A stretch of DNA of 34,211 nucleotides from Candidatus Gracilibacteria bacterium CG12_big_fil_rev_8_21_14_0_65_38_15 (GTDB taxonomy: Bacteria; Patescibacteriota; Gracilibacteria; BD1-5; UBA2023). The position numbers were made by a program, and so were the translations under genes. This document shows positions 1-8,741 of the stretch, piece by piece. Location of the stretch: NCBI GenBank assembly GCA_002771035.1, contig PCUR01000001.1, positions 1 to 34,211 on the forward strand. Reading direction: 5' to 3'. Position 1 is the first letter of the stretch, and every line of letters starts with the position of its first letter. The notes under the pieces are model-generated. The model saw only the letters and a program-made list of their open reading frames with translations. It had not been told where the DNA came from and searched no databases.

Positions 1-59
1 GCGAAGCGAGGCTTTAGCCCAGGGATATCGCCGGTCTGGGTGAGGAAAACTCCTTTAGT
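1..59 (+). repeat. Left copy of 59-bp terminal inverted repeat
   Basis: The first 59 bases are the exact reverse complement of 34124-34182, and the match ends at base 60. Because the copy starts at base 1 it may be longer than what is visible. It contains a CCCAG...CTGGG hairpin. Read on the plus strand it is open and encodes SPGISPVWVRKTPLV, then diverges and stops at 94-96. In the right copy the same peptide runs on into a lipoprotein signal sequence. It may be a mobile or recombining gene-start segment, or simply the repeat at which an assembly contig broke. Confidence 0.9.
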
Positions 60-114
60 TCGAAAAACCTACCAACTTTTGTCTATTAAGCCTTAATTTA
101 TTTCATGTAACTTC

Positions 115-1746
115 CTAGAATCTCTCAAAAGCGAGTTTTTCAGAGATTCTTTTTTCGATAATTTTCTCTGCGACAATAAGTCCGTCAATCGCTGATGAAG
201 TAATACCTCCGGCATATCCGGCATCTTCCCCGCTCGGGTAGATTCCTCAGATATTCGATTGCAGAGTTTCTTTGTCTCGGACGATTCGGAGAACTGCTGA
301 ACTTCGTGCCTCGATGGCAGTCAATATCGCATCATTTGAAGCGAATCCTTTTATCTTCCTATCGAGTTCGGGGAGTGCCTTGCGAAGAGCTTTGGTGATA
401 AAATCTGGGAGACATTCATCCAGCGATGTCATAGTAATTCCTGGAAGATAGGTCGAACCAAGTTTCCCTATCCCTTTGGATGGTACTTTCCGAAGAAAAT
501 CCCCCACCAACTGAGCTGGCGCATGGTAATTACTCCCACCGAGTTTAAACGCTTTTTCTTCCCATTTCCGCTGGAACTCTATTCCCGCCAGAGGATGTGT
601 CGATCCAAAATCTTCAGGAGTTACTCCAACGAGAAGAGCACTATTCGAAATACCACTATTCTGGAGATATTCACTCATACCATTGATACAGAGTCGTCCA
701 TCTTCACTCGAAGCCGCCACGACGTGCCCACCAGGGCACATACAGAAACTATATACGCTCCGTTCTTGTTCAGAGTGCGTCACCAGTTTGTAACTCGCTG
801 TTCCGAGCTTCGGATCTATACAAGAGTCTCCGAATTGTGAGCGGTTTACCATACCAGCATCGTGCTCAATCCGGACCCCCATCGCAAATGCCTTTTGAGT
901 CATCTCCAATCCTTTGTTGTAGATCATCTCATAGGTGTCGCGAGCCGAGTGTCCGACTGCGAGGACGAGTATATCGGTTTCGATTCGTTCACTCTTATTT
1001 ACGATGATTGCAACAAGTTTATTATCCACGATTTCCAAATCTGTAAGGCACGTTTCGAATCGAACTTCCGTCCCGAGCGAGATTATCTTCTCTCGGAGTT
1101 TCTTCACGAGAATACGGAGTTTATCGGTCCCGACATGGGCTTTTGCGGTGTAGAGAATCTCTTCTGGAGCTCCCGCTTCCACGAGTTCCTCGAAGACGTA
1201 TTTCGAGCGCGGATCGTTTATCATGGTATAAAGTTTTCCATCCGAGAATGTCCCAGCTCCTCATTCGCCGAATTGGATATTGGAACTCGTGTCGAGTTTC
1301 CCAGTTTTCATAAATGTCTCCACATCGCGGATGCGACTTTCCACATCCCGTCCTCGCTCGATGATAATCGGACGGAGTCCCGCTTTTGCGAGAGAAAGTC
1401 CCGCAAAAAGTCCCGCAGGTCCAGTTCCGACTACAACAGGTCTTTTTCTCCCGAAATCTTCTGGTGCTTTCTGAATATTGTAAACATATTCTTCCACCCA
1501 TTTCGCCCGATGTTTGACCGGATTCGGTTTGAGAATATTCACATTTTTATCCAACAAATCCACATCCACGCTGTAGATAAAGAGAATATTCTGTTTATCC
1601 CGCGAATCGATGGATTTTTTTACAATCTTATACGAAATAATCCCCTCATTCGAAATGGAGAGGATTTTCGCTATCTTGTCAGCAAGTACGGATTCATTAT
1701 CCGCAAGCGTGAGCTTGATTTCTTCGAGACGGAGGAGGTGGGACAT
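115..1746 (-). CDS. FAD-dependent dehydrogenase-like flavoprotein (COG2509 type), 543 aa
   Basis: Large flavoprotein of the uncharacterised FAD-dependent dehydrogenase family. The dinucleotide-binding motif GTGPAG is at residues 107-112, followed by FGEGGAGTFSDGKLYT at about 159-174 and, near the C-terminus, YAGGITSSAIDG, all hallmarks of the family. Two in-frame UGA codons (1261-1263 and 247-249) must be glycine. The first gives the family-conserved FGEGGAG. The second leads into the conserved GIYPSGEDAGYAGGI region. The true stop is TAG at 115-117. The N-terminal 100 residues match the usual extension before the Rossmann fold. Substrate and partner are unknown for the family. It lies downstream of the defence island and, before that island arrived, was probably next to pheT. 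Confidence 0.9.
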
Positions 1747-1759
1747 TTTTTATAAAAAA

Positions 1760-1816
1760 TTATTTTCTCAAGTTCATTCCTTCTCCTTCTAAATTATTTT
1801 GTTGAAGAATTTTATC
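1760..1816 (-). repeat. Degenerate copy of the pheT 3' end flanking the defence island
   Basis: On the minus strand this segment encodes DKILQQNNLEGEGMNLRK followed by TAA. The true end of PheT at 6066 reads EKIIKKLEGEGIELRK followed by TAA. The longest exact DNA match is 14 bases (1776-1789 against 6082-6095), with weaker similarity on both sides and the same reading frame and stop. It lies 13 bases before the ATG of the FAD gene. The two copies are direct repeats bracketing the genes at 1895-6047. This is what insertion at a gene 3' end leaves behind, but no integrase is visible, and part of the match is purine-rich. Confidence 0.55.
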
Positions 1817-1894
1817 ATTATTTGGAATTTATATTCTTTTCGTTTTTCTTTTTTCCAAGAGGGGTTAGGGGTGAATTGGGGGAAGGGAAACACC

Positions 1895-3403
1895 TTATTC
1901 TTCTATCATTTTCTTAAATTCTTTTTGAAATTCTTCAACCTTTTCTTTGTTATCTTTTTTCCATCTATTAAATAATTTCGAATAACCTTTACCAAAAAAT
2001 TTTGTAAATTTAGGATCTTTAAACCATCTTTTTATAACTCCTTTGTCATGATTTTCTGTTTGATAATTTACAAAACAGGTTTGTTTAGTAAAATTATTTT
2101 CTTCATCCCAAAACTCGTCTTCATCTGAAAGATTATATAAAAAATCATAAAAAATAGATTCTGGTCTATGATTTCCTGGTAAAATTATAGTTCGAAGAGG
2201 AAGTTTTGATGACTTATATTTCTCTCGACAATCACCATCTAATACAAAAAACATTTTTTTAAATATTGTGTGTTTTGATTCTGCCATTGAAGCAAGGGTC
2301 CCTTCGGGAAAAGGACCTTGAAGAATATTTATTTCATTTTTATATGAAGCTCCATTTAATAAATTTTTACACCATAATTCAGTCTCTTTATCCTCACATA
2401 AAATTTCTTTTTTTTCAATTCGGTCTTTTTGTCCTATCTGAACTCTAATTTTGTTTTTTAAAAAATCTATTTTTGGATTAATTTGATTTTTAATATTACC
2501 ACTTTTTAATTCTAAAAAATTGATTTTTGTCTCATTTCCATTTTTCTCTGATAAATATTCTAAGATTTCTATTGAATGTGTTGTAAATATTACCTGAATA
2601 TTATTATCTCTAGAAAATTTGTATAAATTCTCAATTAACTTTATTTGTGATCCAGAATAAAGGCTCGCATCAATTTCATCAATTAGCAATAAACCACCTT
2701 TAAAATTCTCTCCTTGTTCTTTTTTCAGTCTTCTAAATGAAAGTATTGAAGATATAATTTGTCCCATGTTATCTTGACCAGCAGAATTTCCCAAATGTCC
2801 ATAATTTACTGTTTTCATTGCCAAAATATCTTTATTTGTTGACTTTATCCCCTCTGAAGTTATATCTCTCTCTAAGAGAATTAATATTTCTTTGGATAAT
2901 TTTGAAAAAGAATCAATTTCTTCCTTTGTTAACTCAATATTTTTTTGAGAAATATTTTTTTCCGTAGCTAATGGAATTAGTCTTTTTAGACCTAAGTAAA
3001 TAACAGGGAAATCTAACGCTCTTTGATCGCTCTCTTTTATATTTCTATCAAAGTCAACCTTATATCTTTCCGATCCACCTTCTGTTTCTTGAAGATATCT
3101 TGTTGTCATTTTTTTTACTTTTTCTTCAAGATCTACATCTTGATATATTAGAGAAATGATATATTTTTTAGAGTAATCATTTTCTTTACAAAAACGAAAT
3201 ATTTCAGAATATCGAGATTTAAATTCTCTTCCTGCTATTGTTTTTGTTTTTCCTTTAAAATTACAAGATTGAGCAATCCACCCTAATAATGAAGATTTTC
3301 CAGTACTATTCTGACCACAAATCACAGTTAAATTTTCCCCAAATTCAATAGTCTGGTTTTTTACATGACGAAAGTTTTCTACATAAAGCTTTAATAATTT
3401 CAT
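1895..3403 (-). CDS. OLD-like AAA ATPase with C-terminal TOPRIM domain, 502 aa
   Basis: ATPase of the SMC/ABC-like AAA_15/AAA_21 class followed by a TOPRIM-like nuclease domain, the architecture of OLD-family defence proteins. Walker A is GQNSTGKSS (30-38), Walker B LLLIDEI (238-244), and the switch histidine is in TTHS (274-277). TOPRIM-like features are EILCEDKETELW (333-344, catalytic glutamate region) and LDGDCR (388-393, the DxD pair). GGAG lies a few bases before the ATG, one of few clear ribosome sites here. It is the third gene of a tight set: the methyltransferase stop is 10 bases upstream. It has no UGA codon in 502 residues, so it would also translate under the standard code. Role as an accessory effector of the R-M locus is inferred. 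Confidence 0.8.
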   Translation of the reverse strand: MKLLKLYVENFRHVKNQTIEFGENLTVICGQNSTGKSSLLGWIAQSCNFKGKTKTIAGREFKSRYSEIFRFCKENDYSKKYIISLIYQDVDLEEKVKKMTTRYLQETEGGSERYKVDFDRNIKESDQRALDFPVIYLGLKRLIPLATEKNISQKNIELTKEEIDSFSKLSKEILILLERDITSEGIKSTNKDILAMKTVNYGHLGNSAGQDNMGQIISSILSFRRLKKEQGENFKGGLLLIDEIDASLYSGSQIKLIENLYKFSRDNNIQVIFTTHSIEILEYLSEKNGNETKINFLELKSGNIKNQINPKIDFLKNKIRVQIGQKDRIEKKEILCEDKETELWCKNLLNGASYKNEINILQGPFPEGTLASMAESKHTIFKKMFFVLDGDCREKYKSSKLPLRTIILPGNHRPESIFYDFLYNLSDEDEFWDEENNFTKQTCFVNYQTENHDKGVIKRWFKDPKFTKFFGKGYSKLFNRWKKDNKEKVEEFQKEFKKMIEE

Positions 3404-3413
3404 AGCTCCATTA

Positions 3414-4490
3414 TTAAAAAGTAACTAAATCCCTCTCCACTTCTTTTGAAACAAAAACTTTCTTTTCTTTCACAGGCTCTGACCTTTGTATTTGATGAAG
3501 TTTCAAGTACTGCGAAACATCTTTATAAATCACACTTGCTAAGTGTTTTGCAAACTCTACAGGCACGGCATTTCCGATCATCTTGTAGCCATCAGCGATA
3601 CTTTTATACTTAAACAAGAAATCATCAGGGAAAGTTTGTATTCTAGCACATTCACGAACAGAGAGTCTTCTGTATAAATCTTCTTTTCCAGGGACGAAAA
3701 TTCTTTTATTCTGTTCGACAAATTGCATTTTTGGAGCTTGTGGGTGGAGTGGAGCATGACGACCTCCTGCCTGAATAGTAAAACTTGGTTCATCCCAGCT
3801 TCTTACACGGTTTCTTGACATGTAAATAGTAGAAAATCCACCATTCATATATTCATGATTTGAGCATTGAAGATCACAAATATCATTTGCATAGTTTTTG
3901 TCCTTTGCAGGTTTTGCGAGTCTCAGATCCCAGATTGCATCTTTTATTGTTGGTCTTGGTACAATTTCTTTCGGAGGAATAAACATTTTCCCTATTTTTT
4001 TATGATACCCTACGATGATAACCCTTTGTCTATCTTGTGGAACGCCATAATTATTCGCATTCAAAAGAAAATAGGAAACATTATAATTCAAAGACTTAAA
4101 TTCATTTAAGATATTTTGAAAAGCTTCCTCGTGTTTTGGGAGCAAGATACCAGAAACATTTTCTGCCAAGAAAAAGAGAGGCTCTTTTTCTTTTAAAATT
4201 CTAATATACTCAAAAAAAAGTTGTCCTCTTTTATCATTTATTCCCCTTCCTGCTCATGCTTCGCTCCAGCTTTGACACGGAGGACCTCCGATAATCCCCA
4301 TACATTCTGGCACATCAGATGTAGGAACATTTACAATACTCCTTTTGTCGAGATGAGTATGGGGGAAATTATGTTCAAAAGTTTCCCAAATTGTGCTATC
4401 GTATTCATTTGCCCAAATAGTCTCAAAACCGGCTTTATGAAAACCAAGATCAAGACCACCGGCACCTGTAAATAGTGATATTATTTTCAT
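3414..4490 (-). CDS. DNA (cytosine-5) methyltransferase, M.HaeIII type (predicted GGCC), 358 aa
   Basis: C5-cytosine methyltransferase with motif [12 protein letters not shown] (7-17), motif [10 protein letters not shown] with catalytic Cys72, motif VI AENV (109-112), motif VIII QDRQRV (152-157), and GNAVPV near the C-terminus. From memory it resembles M.HaeIII along its whole length, including the target-recognition part ([23 protein letters not shown]), so GGCC is the predicted site. An in-frame UGA at 4254-4256 encodes Gly79 in SWSEAGAGRG, just after the catalytic loop; the standard code would end the protein at 78 residues. It starts 2 bases after the restriction gene stop, so the two are almost certainly co-translated. 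Confidence 0.95.
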
Positions 4491-4492
4491 AA

Positions 4493-5479
4493 TTAATCTT
4501 TGCTAATATGTAAAGTATTTTTGAATAACTTTTTTGGAGATTTCAAAAGATTTATATCAAATTTTAGAGATGATTCTATTCTTGAACTTGCATTGTGTAT
4601 CCTAAAAGACAGAGTCCAATCATTATTCATTGTTATTATGACAGTTGTATTACTATTTTCTTTAAAAGAAATATCAATTATTTCTGTTGGCAAAGGAACT
4701 TTTGGTGTTTTATATTTTGGCTCAATTTTATCAAAAGGTAAATTCAAAGTTCCATTTATATTATATGCTTGTATCTCTACTGTATTTTTACTTTTTATCA
4801 CCTTGTAAAAGTCTTTGTTTCATATTAAATATGAAACAAGATTTGAGGGAATGTTATCATTATTTTCATTAAGGTTTCTTAGTTCTTTAATGAATGCTTC
4901 TAAAATTGGAAGATATACTGTAGTATGATAGTCTCCTAATTCACTCCATTTTTTTATCGCTTTACTCTCTTTTCTTAATTTTTCTAAACTTTGAAAAATA
5001 GGAGTAATTGTTTCGAAATATTCTTTTGAAACTTTTACACCTAACCATTTTTCACCGAAATCTATTAAATGTGATAAACGAGAATGTTTTACAGCATTAT
5101 GATTATTTTTAGCTGAAACACCAATTTCCCATTTTTGTAATAATCTAATAGCGAGTACATCTCTAACATCACCAGATTTTCCATGATCATCAGACAATAT
5201 CTCAAGTTGAAGAATATCTTTTATTCCAACATCATTTGATAATTTCGGTTCAATATCCATGAGAAAATTAACCGCAAAGCTAGCAGTAAGTAAATAATCA
5301 CTTTGTTCTGTTTTGCTTGTATTTTCAAAACATCCTTGAGCAATATGAAATGAAGAATTTTTAATCACTTCAATATTTGTTTTATCTTTCAATTTTTCTT
5401 CAAATTGAGTAAGTAAAGCATATTCAAAAGCTTTACCAGTAGTCATTTGTTTAGAATTTGTAGTAACCATATTAATCAT
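4493..5479 (-). CDS. HaeIII-family type II restriction endonuclease, 328 aa
   Basis: The cognate restriction enzyme of the methyltransferase next to it. Motifs that fit the HaeIII endonuclease family as I remember it are GKAFEYALL (15-23), GDVRD (103-107) and [20 protein letters not shown] (117-136), which could carry the metal-binding D...ExxxxK set. DFGEKW follows at 140-145. UGA at 4820-4822 is Gly220; the continuation adds about 108 residues and ends at TAA 4493-4495. The start could be Met1 or Met4. The family assignment is from recalled motifs and is supported by the HaeIII-like methyltransferase partner. No control (C) protein gene is visible in the locus. Confidence 0.78.
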
Positions 5480-5543
5480 CTTTTATAAAATATAATTTTA
5501 CATTTAAAATGTACTCATTTCGCTAGTTTTTTCCACTTTTAAA

Positions 5544-6047
5544 TTAAATTCATTTTTTGCGGAAGTATGAACCATAAAATATCCGCTTATCCCCCTCATA
5601 AAAATAAAAGAATAAAAAGTCCATTCCTTTCTTAAACTCTTCTACAGCTTTCAGGAACTGTTCATAATTTTGTTCAATCCTCGAAGGATTTATAGTATAG
5701 CCTTGGGTGATATGTTCACGAAGCGTAGTGGTTGCCCATCGGCGGAATTTGGTTGCTGTCTTGGAATTCACACGATATCCAACCGAGAGAATAGCATCGA
5801 GATTATAATGCTGAGTTTCGTAATTCTTGCCATCACTGGCAGTTATCCGGAATTTCCGGATAACTCATTCTTGGCTTAATTCTCAGGTTTTGAAGATATT
5901 TTGTAAATGCTCATTTATTGTTCGAATATCCACATCGAAAAGCTCAGAGATTTGTTTCTGAGTCGCCCAGATAGTATCATCACCTAAATCTCATTGAAGT
6001 GCGATACTCCCGTTTTCTGTCTGATATACTACAAGTTTTTCTTTCAT
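5544..6047 (-). pseudogene. Shortened RhuM-family protein (virulence RhuM N-terminal part), 167 aa
   Basis: The protein starts MKEKLVVYQTENGSI and contains the RhuM signatures LFDVDIRTINEHL, the YNLDAILSVGYRVNSKTATKFRRW region, and REHITQGYTIN. Four UGA codons (5991, 5883, 5865 and 5550) must be glycine; the stop is TAA at 5544-5546. RhuM proteins are typically around 330 residues. This one departs from the family after LKAVEEFK and ends in an unrelated aromatic tail (FLFFYFYEGDKRIFYG), so the C-terminal half is missing. It may be a remnant or a functional short form. It begins 18 bases after the pheT stop. RhuM genes are often found near restriction-modification and other mobile loci, which suits this position. 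Confidence 0.75.
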
Positions 6048-6065
6048 GGTCCTGAAAGTTACATA

Positions 6066-8651
6066 TTACTTTCTGAGCTCAATTCCTTCTCCTTCCAATT
6101 TCTTGATTATTTTCTCTTGAATAGCAAGTGCCTCCTCGTCGGTAATAGTTTTCGTGAGATCTTGAATAAGGAACGAGAATGAGATGGACTTCTTCCCTTC
6201 TCCGATTTTTACGCTGTCACGGAATTCATCTACCACCGAGAAGTTTGAGAGGAGCGGACTTACACTGGCAATCTTCGCGATAACTGTACTCACAGGAGTT
6301 GTTTCAGAAAATACGAAGTTGAGTTCACGGGTGATTCCTGGGAATTTTCCGATTTCAGCAAACGTATGACTTGCAGTTGCAAAATAATGAGAGAGTTTCT
6401 GATAATCCACTTCAAAAAGAAGAACATTTGCATTTGAGAGACCGAAAGACTCAGCAACACCGGGATGAAGAGAACCAAAACTTATAATCGTTTCATTTTC
6501 TATAACATATCGTCCGGATTTATTCGGATGAAAAATCCCCCGGTCTGCGACCACCCCCTTTGTCAAGGGGGCAATAACACCTTGTTCTACGCTGAATCCC
6601 ATTCCTGGAAGAATAGCACGGAGAAAACCGTCGAGAACAGTTCGAAGTGTTTTTATATCAGAACCCACTAGAACCCCAGTCAATGACTTTTTCTCGGTGA
6701 ACTTATTCTCTCCGAGGCGCTCGAAAATTTTTCCGATTTCGAAGAAGGCGAAATCTTTTTGTTGTTTGAGATTCTCGGCAGTCGCTTCCAAAAGATTCGG
6801 AACCATAGAACGCCGCATCATCGTGTATTCTACATTGAATGCATTTTGAATATGCACAGCATTGCTATCGTCCGCATATCCGACGAGTGCATCTTTGTTC
6901 TGGTTAGAAAAAGAGTAATTATACGTTTCAAAGAATCTCTCTGCGGAAAAATACGCATTGATACTATTTCGAAGTTCGATAGATGTATTCTTTTCAGCGA
7001 TGGAAAATGGTCCGGTAATCGGAGTATTTGGAACTTGTTCGTACCCATTGATTCGCCCGATTTCTTCAACCAAATCCTCTTTGATAGAAATATCCTTCGT
7101 AACTCGCCAACTCGGCACCTTCACAGAGAAACTCTGGAAAAACTCGTCCTTCGAGCTTAAATCTCCGCTTCCTCATTCATCGTACTGACTTCGTACGACT
7201 CATTCCGGTTCTCGATTTGCACTCGAATTACTTCCTTTTTGCACAGTTTCTAAGTTTGAGAAAGATACTTCAAATCCGAGTCGTGTCAGAATATCCTCTG
7301 CTCGTTCTTTTGATATCTTGAGTCCGAGTTTCTTCTCGACAAAAGCAAGATCAGTTGTTATAGAGATATCCCGAACCTTCGTGGTATCGAGGTAAGAAAA
7401 AGCTCCGGTACATGTTCCGTTCTTTCCAAGAAATTTCAATAGATCAAATACTCGAGGCAATGCGCGTCTCGCAAGGGTCGGATCGAGCGATTTCTCGAAA
7501 CGCATCGAACTATCGGTTCGTATCGCGAGTCGCTGGGACGTGAGACGGATGGAAACCGGGTCAAAACACGCCGCTTCAAAGTACACGTTTTTTGTCGTTT
7601 CACTCACAGCCGAGCTCATTCCTCCGATAACTCCCGCAATAGCGAGAACTTTCTCGCCATCAGCGATAACAACATCTTTGGAAGTAAGCGTATATTCCTT
7701 GGAATCGAGAGCAATAATAATTTCACCATCTCGTGCCTGACGAACTGTCACATCTCCCACTACCTTATCCGCATCAAAAGCGTGCATCGGTTGTCCAAGT
7801 TCGGTCATAATAAAGTTCGTAATATCCACGAGGTCGTATTTCGGAGCGATTCCCGATTTTCTAAGCATTTGGTCGATTCCGAGCGGAGAAATCCCTGCTT
7901 GGATATTTTCAACGGAAATGAGTTCATACGAGAGAACATTCGGAGACTCGATCTGAACGGAAAGTTTTCCGGAAATTGTCGGAAGTTTCCCATTATACGG
8001 CGTAAATGGAAGTGAAAATATCGCACCAAATTCGCGAGCATTTCCCTCGGCACTGAACAAGTCTGGACGATTGGTGATGAATTTATTGTCGATTTCAAAA
8101 ACAGTATCTTTCAAAGGAAAAGAATAGTTCGCTGTTCCGTTTCCCGGAATAGCCACTTCGAGAGCATAGAAAGGAGTTCCAAGTTTAGATTCTAAGAGTT
8201 CTTCGGAAAAATGTCTTTCAAGCTGCATGATACCATGAGCTCGTTCCTCCTGGAGTCCAAGTTCATCCTCACTACAGATCATCCCTTCACTCACTTCTCC
8301 GCGAATCTTGGAAGATTTGATTTCGAAATCCTGTTCCGCTCCGAGTTTCGCACCAACAAGTGCAACTGCGACGTATTTCGCGGTTCGGACATTTTCCGCT
8401 CCGCAGACGATACCCAGAGCTCCAAGCAGACCACAATCGAGTTCTACAAGGTTCAGGTGGTCACTATCCGGGTGAGGTCGAGTAGATATGACTTTCGCGA
8501 TTACCACTTTATCTTCGAGTCCTATTTTCTCGATACCGTCGATTTCGGCCGTATGAATAGAATACAAATGAGCTAAAGGTTTTGCTCCTTGTTCAGAAAG
8601 AAGTGGGGAAATATTTGTATATTGGGATATCCAAGAAAGAGGGATTTTCAT
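6066..8651 (-). CDS. pheT: Phenylalanine-tRNA ligase beta subunit, 861 aa
   Basis: Beta chain of the (alpha-beta)2 PheRS. It has the N-terminal tRNA-binding fold (HPDSDHLNLVELDCG), the B3/B4 region with GQPMHAFDADKV and AIAGVIGG, the B5 region ending VPSWRVTKDISIKEDLVEEIGRI, and a C-terminal anticodon-binding-like domain (ELNFVF). The usual length is near 800. In the B5 domain, 49 residues separate GFEV from PSWR where Escherichia coli has about 11. The extra roughly 38 residues are encoded by a dispersed palindromic repeat. Both UGA-Gly codons of the gene (7173-7175, 7200-7202) lie in that insert; the other 859 residues use none. pheS is separate at 20481-21503. Confidence 0.96.
7128..7253 (-). 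repeat. Dispersed palindromic repeat, copy A, inserted in frame in pheT
   Basis: About 125 bases of the pheT reading frame resemble 32533-32664 (minus) and 25843-25925 (plus). The core (7161-7211) holds the hairpin TCGTAC-gaagtca-GTACGA. Copy C has CTGTAC/GTACAG at the same place, a compensated change. The peptide includes PEGVVRS, matching PEGAVRS in the same frame of copy C. Similarity is moderate (three quarters or so by eye), so the copies are old or fast-changing. It recalls Rickettsia palindromic elements, which also insert in frame in genes, but no sequence link is claimed. Confidence 0.75.
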
Positions 8652-8674
8652 AGGGAAAATGAAGTTAAAATAGC

Positions 8675-8720
8675 AAAAAACAGTATTTTCCGAGGATTAT
8701 ACGGAAGATACTGTTTTTTT
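8675..8720. terminator. Hairpin terminator between surface-protein gene and pheT
   Basis: The stem CAGTATTTTCCG (8681-8692) pairs with CGGAAGATACTG (8702-8713) with one G-U pair. It is flanked by six A on the left and seven T on the right, so it can work in both directions. It lies downstream of the SLH/PKD gene (stop 8742) and just upstream of the pheT start on the same strand, separating the two transcripts. Confidence 0.8.
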
Positions 8721-8741
8721 CAAAAAAGAATGGAAAAAACT

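Noticed and set aside
862-1755. Long plus-strand ORF of 297 codons opposite the FAD gene
   Set aside because: It is the antisense shadow of a well-recognised gene, with no family features or start signal.
5480-5543. Control (C) protein gene for the R-M system
   Set aside because: The gap is only about 64 bases and has no helix-turn-helix reading frame.
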